Assembly: GCF_002835995.1 (NCBI RefSeq)
Contig: NZ_PJBZ01000079.1
Span: 1-34,216, forward strand
Direction of reading: 5' to 3'
DNA from: Psychromonas sp. Urea-02u-13
GTDB taxonomy: Bacteria > Pseudomonadota > Gammaproteobacteria > Enterobacterales > Psychromonadaceae
DNA: 34,216 bases
Part shown: positions 1 to 7,256 of the stretch, piece by piece
Position numbering within the stretch: position 1 is the stretch's first letter
Layout of the letters: every line of letters begins with the position of its first letter
Program-made: the position numbers and the translations under genes
Notes under the pieces: generated by a model
Seen by the model: only the letters and a program-made list of their open reading frames with translations
Databases searched by the model: none
What the model was told of the DNA's origin: nothing

Positions 1-2
1 TA

Positions 3-425
3 TATATCTTACTTAATTTATGGAGTATACGTTTCTCAACATTGATGAAAAGATATGAGAACTACTATCTCATTGGTTTATTACAAACGGGTTTGGGTTT
101 GATTGTTGGCGCGACGGGGCCATTATCACTGGCTATTTTAACGAAACGCTTAACATCAAAAGATGAAATTATAGCGACGAGTGCTCTGTTTATGACCATT
201 AGCCACTTAGCAAAAATACCTGTGTTTATGTTAATTGGCATTTCATTTTTTGAGCATGTTCAGCTATTAACCTTTATGATAATTGGGTCTGTCGTAGGCT
301 ATTTCATTGGGACAAAATTGAGGATCATGGCAAATAATGACGTGCTCATTTTAGTAATTAAGGTTTTATTAAGTTTAATGGCACTTCGAATGCTGTTTGT
401 TGCCATCACGATTGGAGCTCTCTGA
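3..425 (+). CDS. TauE/SafE family membrane permease, C-terminal part (cut by window edge)
   Basis: The reading frame is open from base 3 with no stop, so this is the 3' part of a longer gene and not a small gene starting at the TTG/ATG near 42-45. The protein is almost all hydrophobic, with about four membrane segments. It holds the second-half hallmark GLIVGATGP near residue 30, typical of the TauE/SafE (DUF81, UPF0721) family of sulfite/sulfoacetate-type exporters, which are normally about 250 residues long. The visible part equals roughly the second repeat of the family fold. The substrate cannot be told from sequence. It ends in a TGA at 423-425. Family assignment is fairly sure; function is inference. 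Confidence 0.75.
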   Translation, partial: YILLNLWSIRFSTLMKRYENYYLIGLLQTGLGLIVGATGPLSLAILTKRLTSKDEIIATSALFMTISHLAKIPVFMLIGISFFEHVQLLTFMIIGSVVGYFIGTKLRIMANNDVLILVIKVLLSLMALRMLFVAITIGAL

Positions 426-741
426 TATGCACTACAGAGTCGCGAATAGAAAGTGCCCGTCATTTTTATCACAGTATGGGAGTAAGGCATCAGACAACAA
501 CCCAATGGCTACCGCCTGGTAGTGATAAAAAGTAAATGATTTACGCTAAGTTTTGGAAGACAATGTCTTTTTGTGAAAAAGAAAGTCTGTTTTTAATGGT
601 TTTATTTCTAAGCTGTTGTCTTTATGGCAAGTAAAGTAAGAGGCCTATAACGAGTACGCTGGACTTCAAGTGTTGATTAAATCAATAAACTAAGTAATCT
701 GCCTTTTTAATTAAGATTAATGTCGTTAAGGATGCTCTGAT
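426..741. other. Intergenic stretch, possible gene remnant at its left end
   Basis: No complete gene is seen here. From about 425 to 535 one plus-strand frame reads through 36 codons to a TAA and includes ESARHFYHSMGV followed by TQWLPPG. This looks vaguely like the C-terminus of a GNAT-type acetyltransferase, but it has no start codon or ribosome site. It may be a decayed remnant or chance. The rest is AT-rich and leads to an AAGGA ribosome site ahead of the gene at 742. Confidence 0.35.
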
Positions 742-1122
742 ATGCCTCATATAGAAATTAAGTATTCCGATAATTTGGATATAGATGCCTGTAAAATATT
801 CGATGAATTAGAAAAAGTGATTAATAACATGGATATGAGTGCGGGCGAATGCAAGTCGCGTGCTTATCCTTGTGCTGTATACAAATACTCTCATCTCTTG
901 CTGACCATCTCGTTATTAACTAAGCCTCATCGAGATAATGAATTCACACAAAAATTAAGTCTGGCAATAGAACAAACAATTAAAAAATACCTTAAACAAA
1001 GCCTCTATTTTTCGATGAATATTGAATACAGCATCGCGCATTACACCACTAACATTCATCATGTTGAGGGTGACAGGTTGGAAAGTATGCATGAAACCAC
1101 CAGCCCAAAACCAGTAAACTAA
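742..1122 (+). CDS. 5-carboxymethyl-2-hydroxymuconate isomerase-like protein (tautomerase superfamily)
   Basis: A 126-residue protein that begins MPHIEIKYSDNL, the start of the CHMI (HpaF-like) family. After removal of Met the N-terminal Pro is the catalytic base in this tautomerase superfamily. Length matches the family (about 120-130). The middle part CKSRAYPC and the following hydrophobic strand fit the fold. The last 10-15 residues are low-complexity and run into a short tandem repeat (1111-1156), so the C-terminus may have been extended by repeat growth. An AAGGA ribosome site lies upstream. No other homoprotocatechuate genes are adjacent, so the physiological substrate is unknown. Family is confident, role is not. 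Confidence 0.75.
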   Translation: MPHIEIKYSDNLDIDACKIFDELEKVINNMDMSAGECKSRAYPCAVYKYSHLLLTISLLTKPHRDNEFTQKLSLAIEQTIKKYLKQSLYFSMNIEYSIAHYTTNIHHVEGDRLESMHETTSPKPVN

Positions 1123-1156
1123 AAACCTGTAAACTAAAAAACAGTAAATTTAAAAA
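1111..1156. repeat. Three imperfect copies of a ~15-bp tandem repeat
   Basis: The units CCAGTAAACTAAAAA, CCTGTAAACTAAAAAA and CAGTAAATTTAAAAA follow one another. The stop codon of the tautomerase-like gene (1120-1122) lies inside the first copy. This is seen directly and is likely replication slippage. Confidence 0.7.
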
Positions 1157-1213
1157 GAAGCGCCTAAGCGTGCGTTGCCTGAAGAAAGATTATTACCACT
1201 ATATGGATCTCCA

Positions 1214-1522
1214 ATGAAAGTATTTTACGAAAAGAAAGAATCAGACAAAACCATTGTGTATGTAGAAAAACCTTATTCTTTATACTTTATTTTTATTATC
1301 GCTATTGTGACCAGTTTTTTTGAAAAACAACTGACAGCATTAATAGGCTTAAATTCTACTTATCTGTTTACTGTGGTGATGTTTTTATTAATCTTTTGTC
1401 GATTATTCTTCATGTCGACGATGCGCCGTGAAATTGCACTTGCAAGGCAAGCAGGAAAAATTAAAGTAAGTGGTTCTCGTTTTAGTTTATTCAAACCATT
1501 AACCACTGAAATCGCTAAGTAA
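1214..1522 (+). CDS. Small inner-membrane protein, unknown function
   Basis: This encodes about 102 residues starting MKVFYEKKESDK. Two hydrophobic segments are visible, YFIFIIAIVTSFF and YLFTVVMFLLIFCRLFF, separated by a short loop, with a basic C-terminal tail (RREIALARQAGKIK). The ATG at 1214 has GGATC 6-8 bases upstream and is preferred. An in-frame TTG at 1175 would add 13 residues but has a poorer context. I do not recognise a family. It sits between the tautomerase-like gene and an RNA methyltransferase, all on the plus strand with gaps under 100 bases, so it may be co-transcribed. Confidence 0.6.
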   Translation: MKVFYEKKESDKTIVYVEKPYSLYFIFIIAIVTSFFEKQLTALIGLNSTYLFTVVMFLLIFCRLFFMSTMRREIALARQAGKIKVSGSRFSLFKPLTTEIAK

Positions 1523-1589
1523 TACGATTTAAGCCACGAAACCTTATTAAAAATAAGTCATAAAGTCAGTCATATAGAGTAGAAATATA

Positions 1590-2132
1590 ATGGATGCAAA
1601 GATACAACTGAGTAAAGAGCAACTAAGAGAAACAAAACCCGCACGTGATGAATATTTAAGTAAACCTAAAACGCCGTTAGTCGTGGTATTAGACAATGTA
1701 ACGAATAGCTACAATGTGGGATCTTTCATTCGTTTGGCAGATGCCTTTGCTATCGAAAAAATTGTTGTTTGTGGCGCACTGACTATTTCAGATAAGAAGT
1801 TGAAAAAAGCGTCTCGCAATGAGGCTAAGTGGGTTTCTATTGAATATAGCGACAGCACGACGGACAGCTTACAAACACTAATAGATAACGGTTATACGGT
1901 GTATAGCGTTGAATTATGTCAGGGTTCTGTTGATTACAGTAGCGTTCGTTACCCATCACCGAGTGTCTTAGTATTAGGTAATGAACGTAAGGGTGTGAGT
2001 GAAGCTGCATTAAAGCTAAGTCATCACCTGATACATATACCTATGTATGGCATGGGTAATTCTCTTAATGTTTCAACGGCGGGTGCGATTGTTTTAGCTG
2101 AATGTGCGAATCAAATTAGAAAAAACGGGTAA
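1590..2132 (+). CDS. SpoU/TrmH-family tRNA/rRNA 2'-O-methyltransferase
   Basis: A 180-residue SPOUT methyltransferase without an extra N-terminal RNA-binding domain. All three SpoU motifs are present: motif 1 NSYNVGSFIR (about residues 39-48), motif 2 VLGNERKGVS (about 127-136) and motif 3 IPMYGMGNSLNVSTAGAI (about 149-166). Motifs 2 and 3 form the knotted SAM-binding site and motif 1 carries the conserved Asn and Arg. The enzyme should methylate a ribose 2'-OH in tRNA or rRNA, but the exact nucleotide cannot be read from sequence. The start lacks a strong Shine-Dalgarno site. The gene is followed by a possible terminator hairpin at 2156-2186. Confidence 0.88.
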   Translation: MDAKIQLSKEQLRETKPARDEYLSKPKTPLVVVLDNVTNSYNVGSFIRLADAFAIEKIVVCGALTISDKKLKKASRNEAKWVSIEYSDSTTDSLQTLIDNGYTVYSVELCQGSVDYSSVRYPSPSVLVLGNERKGVSEAALKLSHHLIHIPMYGMGNSLNVSTAGAIVLAECANQIRKNG

Positions 2133-2155
2133 CAGCATTGTTATCACTATTCTGA

Positions 2156-2186
2156 GCGAGAGACTCTTTTTAAAAAGGTGTCTCGC
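2156..2186. terminator. Possible terminator hairpin between convergent genes
   Basis: GCGAGA (2156-2161) pairs with TCTCGC (2181-2186), and the loop region contains the palindrome CTTTTTAAAAAG. It lies between the ends of the plus-strand methyltransferase gene and the minus-strand exonuclease gene, so it could stop both. There is no clean T-run after the stem. Confidence 0.4.
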
Positions 2187-2200
2187 TAAAATAGATTCGT

Positions 2201-2827
2201 TTAAGATGCCGGAGCTAATTTATAATTGGCTAAAAGCTTTGCCACATTGGCTTTGCTTGTTTTAGCCAATTTTTGTATTAAAGAGAAAGGAACATAGTCA
2301 ATATCAGCTTGCTGCTGAATATCATCAAGCATGGCTAACCAAAGCTTTGCTGTCATTTCTGAGTCGTATAATGCCCTATGAAAACTACCCTTTGAAACAA
2401 TGCCTTTATAGTTAATTAAAGTGCCTAATTTATGATTAGGGGCAGCTTGATACAGTCGGCGAGATAGCAATAACGAACAGGCGAACTGCCCCTCATAACC
2501 GAGTGAAATACGCGCTAATTCACTGTCTAAAAAACGTTTATCAAATGATGCATTATGTGCGACTAAGTTTTGCCCTTGAATAAAGTCAGCAAAACGTTGC
2601 ATAACTTCACTGCATGGTGGCGCTTCACTGAGCATTTCATTACTGATACCAGTATAGTCTTCAATAAAATAACTCACCGGACGACCGGGATTCATCAACG
2701 CTTGAAAGCGATCGGTGACAATACCATTTTCAATTTTTACCGCCCCTATTTCAATCGCTCTATCGCCATTATCAGGTGACAAACCAGTGGTTTCAAAATC
2801 GAGAATGACAAGTGAGTTAGCGTTCAT
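2201..2827 (-). CDS. DnaQ-like 3'-5' exonuclease (DEDDh family)
   Basis: A 208-residue protein with the exonuclease motifs in order: Exo I ILDFETTGL (Asp and Glu near residues 10-12), Exo II NLVAHNASFDKRFLDSEL (Asp near 96) and Exo III HRALYDSEMTAKL (His and Asp near 150-155), giving the DEDDh set. It resembles the epsilon proofreading domain of DNA polymerase III and stand-alone exonucleases such as ExoX. About 35 C-terminal residues lie outside the exonuclease core. It is not next to polymerase genes. It probably degrades single-stranded DNA ends or RNA. Its 5' side faces the insertion sequence at 2970, so its promoter region is only about 140 bases long. Confidence 0.85.
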   Translation of the reverse strand: MNANSLVILDFETTGLSPDNGDRAIEIGAVKIENGIVTDRFQALMNPGRPVSYFIEDYTGISNEMLSEAPPCSEVMQRFADFIQGQNLVAHNASFDKRFLDSELARISLGYEGQFACSLLLSRRLYQAAPNHKLGTLINYKGIVSKGSFHRALYDSEMTAKLWLAMLDDIQQQADIDYVPFSLIQKLAKTSKANVAKLLANYKLAPAS

Positions 2828-2960
2828 AGAGGACCATTATTAGATAAGTGTTAGGTGGATTTTGATGACAATATACGTGAATGATAGTTGGCGCAAGTTT
2901 ACCTGATATTAACCTTTCTCACTAACACGGTAAGCATCTTAGAAATATATCTCGTTCCCA

Positions 2961-2969
2961 CGCTCTGCG
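2961..2969. repeat. Left 9-bp target-site duplication of the IS50-like element
   Basis: CGCTCTGCG lies directly before the left end of the element. It matches CGCTTTGCG at 4478-4486 in 8 of 9 positions. Nine bases is the duplication size of IS50/Tn5. Joined with the right flank it rebuilds a palindrome, CCCACGC-TCT-GCGTGG. Confidence 0.85.
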
Positions 2970-4477
2970 CTGTCTCTTATACACAAATAATGCCCTTGAC
3001 TTTTTTATTGGTTATGATCAAATCCTTCTATTTAGCGATAGGGGAAATAATGCTTGTTGATAATACTGAGGCTTGGGCATCGAATATTTTTGGTTCGGCC
3101 AATTTAGGAGACCCTCGCAGGACAACGCGCTTAGTGAAATTAACATCTGATTTAGCATCATCTATAGGAGATTCTGTGGTTAAAGCATGCCAAGACCCCG
3201 CGAGCTCTGAAGGGGCATACAGCTTTATTCGAAATGACAGTATTTGTGTGAAAGAAATTTCACAAGCCGGTTTTTCCCATACGGATAAAAAGGTGAAAAA
3301 TACTCGATTAGTATTAGCAGTACAAGATACAACTAGCTTGACATATAAGCATTCGGTATGTCGTGGCTTAAGTGAAGTCTCCTCTGCAAACTTAAATAAA
3401 ACAAGCAAAGCTAGATCATTATTTGTACATTCAACTGTGATGATCGACGCGGATAGTGAGCTGACACTTGGCCTTGCAAATCAACATTACTGGACTCGCG
3501 AAGAAAAAGTTAAGGGAACAAAAAACGAACAAAGAGAGCGTCCAAAAACAGAAAAAGAGAGCTATAAGTGGGAACGAAATATTTCTGAAATAACAAATAG
3601 GCTGGGTGATTCAAATAATGTAATTGATGTTTGCGACAGAGAAGCTGACATGTTTGAGTACTTAGAGTATCAGATAAGTAACAACAATCGGATGATAGTT
3701 AGAGCAAAAGAGAATCGCCGCTTAGCGAAAACAAATAATAAATTATTTGATGAGTTAGATAATGCCAGTATTTGTGGCTATAAAAAAATCTATATTCCAC
3801 AGCGAGGAAAACGTAAAGCTAGGCATGCAAAACTAGCACTTTCTTATACTCAAGTTGAATTAAAAAAACCAAGTAAGAGCAAAGGAAGTGATTCATTAAA
3901 ATTAAATATAGTTCAATGCCAAGAGGTCAGTGATATAGGGGAAGAGGAGAAGCTTTGTTGGAAGCTCTACACAACTGAGGATATATCGAGTGTTGAAGAC
4001 GCTGAAAAAATAGTGAGATATTATGAATTACGTTGGTGAGTAGAGGAGTTTCATAAAGTTTGGAAATCAGATGGCACTGAGGTGGAGTCTTTGCGCTTAC
4101 AGTGTAGAGATAATATAGAGAGGTTGGCAGTTATCATGGCATTTATCGCTATTCGATTATATCAAATGCGCGAGATTGCACAAAATAACAAGAGAGCGAA
4201 AGATATCCCATGTACAGAGTATATCAGTGGCTTAAGTTGGAAAATACTGTGGAAGGCAACTGAGAAAAAAACAGCACCACCAATAACTCCACCCTCAATC
4301 TACTGGGTATATTATGCGATTGCTAAGCTAGGCCGCTGGCAGGACAGCAAAGGAAGCGGTCGCGTAGGTATGAAAGCTTTTTGGCGAGGATGGATAGAAC
4401 TAATGAAATTAGTAGAAGCCTATGAAATGTTCAAAAACTTCGATCTGGATTAGCTTACACTTGTGTATAAGAGACAG
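2970..4477 (+). mobile_element. Complete Tn5/IS50-like insertion sequence (IS4 group), 1508 bp
   Basis: The left end CTGTCTCTTATACACAAAT (2970-2988) and the inverted right end (reads CTGTCTCTTATACACAAGT from 4477 back to 4459) differ at one base in 19. The right end matches the Tn5 outside end as I remember it, except that base 4 is T, as in the engineered mosaic end. The element is flanked by a 9-bp duplication with one mismatch, and it encodes a transposase clearly related to Tn5 Tnp (3050-4453). The length is close to IS50 (about 1.53 kb). The transposase has a premature stop, so the copy is probably non-autonomous. The single mismatch in the duplication suggests that the insertion is not very recent. 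Confidence 0.95.
3050..4453 (+). pseudogene. tnp: Tn5-like IS4-group transposase interrupted by an in-frame TGA
   Basis: The ATG at 3050 has an AGGGGA ribosome site 4-5 bases upstream, and the protein then aligns with Tn5 transposase from its start (LGDPRRT..RLV, EGAYSFIRN). The DDE residues are visible: Asp in VQDTTSLTY (residue 93) and Asp in VCDREADMFEY (residue 196). The YREK region reads YELRW, then TGA at 4037-4039, then VEEFHKVWK. The stop replaces the residue two before the catalytic Glu (E326 in Tn5). The frame continues unchanged to 4453 (137 more residues), giving 467 codons against 476 in Tn5 Tnp. One base change (CGA to TGA is the simplest) explains the break. The 329-residue product would lack the third catalytic residue and the C-terminal dimerisation part, so it should be inactive. 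Confidence 0.93.
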
Positions 4478-4486
4478 CGCTTTGCG
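4478..4486. repeat. Right 9-bp target-site duplication of the IS50-like element
   Basis: CGCTTTGCG follows the right end directly and pairs with CGCTCTGCG at 2961-2969, with one mismatch. Confidence 0.85.
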
Positions 4487-4568
4487 TGGTAATGCATAAC
4501 GACCACAACTTACAAATCTCAATCAGTCCCACTTCCAAAAGCAGGTTAATTGCTCATCAGAAGAAGGC

Positions 4569-4695
4569 CTTCAGTCATGCATAGCTTGTAGCATCAGCAA
4601 TAGATGTAAGCCAAAAGGCGAACTTGCAGGGAGTTTAAGTGGCGTGTTGTTTGGGAAGTGGAACTTCAGTCCTGCATAGTTTGTGGTATTAGCAA
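4569..4695. repeat. Imperfect 32-bp direct repeat, two copies 95 bp apart
   Basis: Copy 1 (4569-4600) and copy 2 (4664-4695) both begin CTTCAGTC, share TGCATAG and end AGCAA. They agree at 27 of 32 positions by my count. Inverted CCACTTCC and GGAAGTGG motifs also occur near 4530 and 4655. No coding sense is evident; this may be a decayed repeat family. Confidence 0.55.
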
Positions 4696-4739
4696 CACGG
4701 TTATGAAACAGAGATAAATTAATGGAGGGTATAATAAAT

Positions 4740-4782
4740 CAGGTTTAACCTACGCGAATTAAAGTGCGAAAGGTTAAACCTG
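4740..4782 (-). terminator. Strong hairpin after the chemoreceptor gene
   Basis: CAGGTTTAACCT (4740-4751) and AGGTTAAACCTG (4771-4782) form a perfect 12-bp stem with a 19-base loop that contains a further CGC/GCG pair. It begins about 28 bases after the minus-strand chemoreceptor stop. The following minus-strand bases (ATTTATTATA) are only weakly T-rich, so it may be a terminator or an mRNA 3'-end stabiliser. Confidence 0.55.
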
Positions 4783-4810
4783 AAAAGGATTTAAAAGCTT
4801 GTACTGTGCT

Positions 4811-6952
4811 TTAACTGTCACGTAGTTTAAAGGTGGATAATATCTCTTTGAGCAGTGCTGACTGTGATGATACTTGTTCAGAGGCCACTGCACTGGCTTG
4901 TGCGGTGTCGCTATTTTTTTGGATAACACCATCGATTTCGACCACACCTTGATTGATCGTTTCAGCGCCGATGGCTTGTTCTTTACTGGCGTTGGCAATT
5001 TCTTCAACCAGCTCTGTTGTTTTTCTTACTGTATCAATAATGCTTTTCAAGCTGGTGGCTGTTTCGCTGGCAATAAGGCTACCATTTTTAGTTTTTGCTA
5101 CCGAGCCATCGATTAATTTAGAGGTCTCCTCTGCCGCTTTTGTACTTCTGGCTGCTAAGCTACGCACTTCATCGGCGACCACTGCAAATCCTCGGCCTTG
5201 CTCACCTGCGCGTGCTGCCTCAATGGCCGCATTTAAAGCCAGTAAGTTTGTTTGTGCTGCGATATCATCAATAGTGCTGATAAAGCCTGCGATGCTCTGA
5301 CTGGCTTCTGAAATTTCCACCATCGCTTCTATCATTTCATTCATTTTATTACTGCCTTCGAGTGCTTCGGCCTGTGCTTGGCTTGAGAATTGTCGTGCTT
5401 GGTCGGCATTCTCGGCATTCGTTGAAATCTGTGTTGTCAGTTCTGTCAGTGATGTTGAAATGTTTTCTATACTGCCTGCTTGCATTGAAGCGCCTTCAGA
5501 CAACATTGAACTACTAACTGCAACGCTACTACTGCCTTGTGAGATTTCTGAGCTGGCTAGTTGAGTGCGTCCTAATACGTCATTTAAATTGTCGCTCATT
5601 TCTTGTAGCGCAATACCTAAGGTATCTTTGTCAGAGGCTAAGATAACGTTTTGATTAAGATCGCCGGCTGCTATGTTTTGTGCCAAGGCTGCTTTTTCTT
5701 GCAGCGTTGTCATCATTTTTTTCATTTCAGCGAAAATGCCTTTATCTACACCATTGCTTTTTAGCGACATACTTAAGTCGCCAGCTGCCACGGTTTTCGC
5801 TATTTTAGCAATGTAATTCGGCTCACCACCGAGTAAATTCATTACATGACGTGTTAACCATAAGGCGATAACAATACCCGCAATAAGCGCAATCAATGTC
5901 CCGAATATAGCGACACTTAGTACCATTTTTTCAGTGCTTTTTAACGAGTCCATACGTGCATTGAGTAGGCCTCTTTCTCTTTCTTGAAAAGTGCTAATTT
6001 GTCCTCTAAATTTGTCGAAATAGACTTTCCCTTTTGCTTGGCCGATGAGATCTGCCATGTCATCCATCGTTTTGCTATCACCAATTTTACTGCGTAACGC
6101 AATTTGCTGTTTAACCACTAAATTTATCCAGTTATCGATAGTGTCTTTACTTTCGCTTAATAAAGTAACTTGGGCTGGGTTATCTGAGACGGTTTGCGAC
6201 AATTCATTGAGCAGTAGATAAAAATTATTTTTGCCATCATTATAAGGCTGGAGAAATTGATCTTGTCCGGCGAGTAGATAACCGCGCATGCCGGTTTCCA
6301 TATCAACGGCAGAAGCCACTATTGCTTGTGCTTTACCAATAACTTTATAAGTATGTTCAACTCTTTCTGTTAGTCTTCTGAGCTCTTCAATATTGTAGGT
6401 TGTTTGCATTTCTTTTTGACGTATTACCATCAGCTTTTCTTCACGCTCAACAAAGGTGTTTAATTGTGCTCTGAATTTATCAAAGTACTGTTTACCTTTT
6501 GCTTGTTTGATAATGTCAGCCATATCGTTCATGGTTTTCGAATCGCCAATTTTTGTTCTTAATGCGATAGCGGGTTCAGTGACTTTAGTTTGCCATTCGC
6601 CGATAGTGTTTGATATTTCTTTTAATAAAGAGACTTGTGCTGGGTTATCTGAAACCGTTGCTGAAAGCTCGTCGACTAAACGATTAAAAGAATTTTTACC
6701 GTTATCATAGGGGGCGAGAAATGACTTTTTACCTGCTAATAGATAACCCCTCATGCCGGTTTCCATATCAACGGCCGATGCTTCAATTTTGGAGGCGGTT
6801 TCTAATACATCATGAGTATGGTTAACCCATGAAAATTCCTTTACGAGTGATTCAACACTTAAAAAAACAACGATGGTGACCATTATCATTAAGGATAATA
6901 TTAAGCCGTAGCCAGAGAGTAATTTTGATTTAAAGCTCAGATTTGACAACAT
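4811..6952 (-). CDS. Methyl-accepting chemotaxis protein with two tandem CHASE3 domains
   Basis: A 713-residue chemoreceptor. A membrane helix at about 10-33 is followed by a periplasmic region with two copies of the same CHASE3-like module (about 53-175 and 208-330). They are related at an offset of 155 residues and share VDMETGMRGYLLAG, SDNPAQV, IGDSKTM and QAKGK-YFDKFR. A second membrane helix (about 343-366) leads into HAMP segments (about 367-460) and a cytoplasmic signalling domain with the hairpin core DDIAAQTNLLALNAAIEAAR and GRGFAVVADEVR. It should signal to CheA/CheW and be methylated at glutamines/glutamates of the MCP helices. There is no C-terminal pentapeptide for CheR binding. 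AAGGAAAG precedes the ATG. No che genes are nearby, so it is an orphan receptor. The ligand is unknown. Confidence 0.95.
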   Translation of the reverse strand: MLSNLSFKSKLLSGYGLILSLMIMVTIVVFLSVESLVKEFSWVNHTHDVLETASKIEASAVDMETGMRGYLLAGKKSFLAPYDNGKNSFNRLVDELSATVSDNPAQVSLLKEISNTIGEWQTKVTEPAIALRTKIGDSKTMNDMADIIKQAKGKQYFDKFRAQLNTFVEREEKLMVIRQKEMQTTYNIEELRRLTERVEHTYKVIGKAQAIVASAVDMETGMRGYLLAGQDQFLQPYNDGKNNFYLLLNELSQTVSDNPAQVTLLSESKDTIDNWINLVVKQQIALRSKIGDSKTMDDMADLIGQAKGKVYFDKFRGQISTFQERERGLLNARMDSLKSTEKMVLSVAIFGTLIALIAGIVIALWLTRHVMNLLGGEPNYIAKIAKTVAAGDLSMSLKSNGVDKGIFAEMKKMMTTLQEKAALAQNIAAGDLNQNVILASDKDTLGIALQEMSDNLNDVLGRTQLASSEISQGSSSVAVSSSMLSEGASMQAGSIENISTSLTELTTQISTNAENADQARQFSSQAQAEALEGSNKMNEMIEAMVEISEASQSIAGFISTIDDIAAQTNLLALNAAIEAARAGEQGRGFAVVADEVRSLAARSTKAAEETSKLIDGSVAKTKNGSLIASETATSLKSIIDTVRKTTELVEEIANASKEQAIGAETINQGVVEIDGVIQKNSDTAQASAVASEQVSSQSALLKEILSTFKLRDS

Positions 6953-7256
6953 GTTCTTTCCTTCTCATTGCTCTTGTATGGTCTAGTTCGAAGACCCTAT
7001 TTTTAGATGACTTAAATATGGTAAAGATTTTTAGTAAATGCCAATTTAATTGAACATATTTACAGCAAACCTGACATTGAAGAGTTTCAAAGGAGGGGGA
7101 AGAAGAAATAACGATTGTCTTTTTTAAATGGAACTTGTTATTCATTTATTTGAAAGTATAAGCTTTCAATACAGATCGTTGCATTTTGTGAATCGGTTGA
7201 GTCGACAATAGTGTGCGTGTTTACCCTCGGTAATCACGCGACAGAGGTGGCTCGCA
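6953..7256. other. Intergenic region between AraC and chemoreceptor genes
   Basis: This holds the upstream region of the minus-strand chemoreceptor gene and the downstream end of the minus-strand AraC gene. A perfect 7-bp inverted repeat TTGAAAG-tataag-CTTTCAA lies at 7150-7169. I looked for a flagellar-type (sigma 28) promoter before the chemoreceptor and did not find a convincing one. No gene is seen. Confidence 0.5.

Larger units (their letters stand above)
4478..4810. other. Intergenic stretch between IS element and chemoreceptor gene
   Basis: No gene was found. The stretch holds the right half of the palindrome split by the IS, two imperfect direct repeats (4569-4600 and 4664-4695) and a strong hairpin (4740-4782) downstream of the minus-strand chemoreceptor gene. 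Confidence 0.6.

Noticed and set aside
425-535. GNAT acetyltransferase remnant after the TauE-like gene
   Set aside because: Only a short weak resemblance, without start codon, ribosome site or acetyl-CoA motif, so it is described within the gap entry but not called a gene.
3028-3408. Minus-strand frame across the start of the transposase
   Set aside because: It is antisense to a region with strong Tn5 transposase similarity and has no recognisable domain.
4874-5300. Plus-strand frames inside the chemoreceptor gene
   Set aside because: They are antisense to the highly conserved signalling core, whose codon pattern forces open frames on the other strand.
6953-7145. Sigma-28 flagellar promoter before the chemoreceptor
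   Set aside because: No TAAA-N15-GCCGATAA-like sequence was found on the minus strand.
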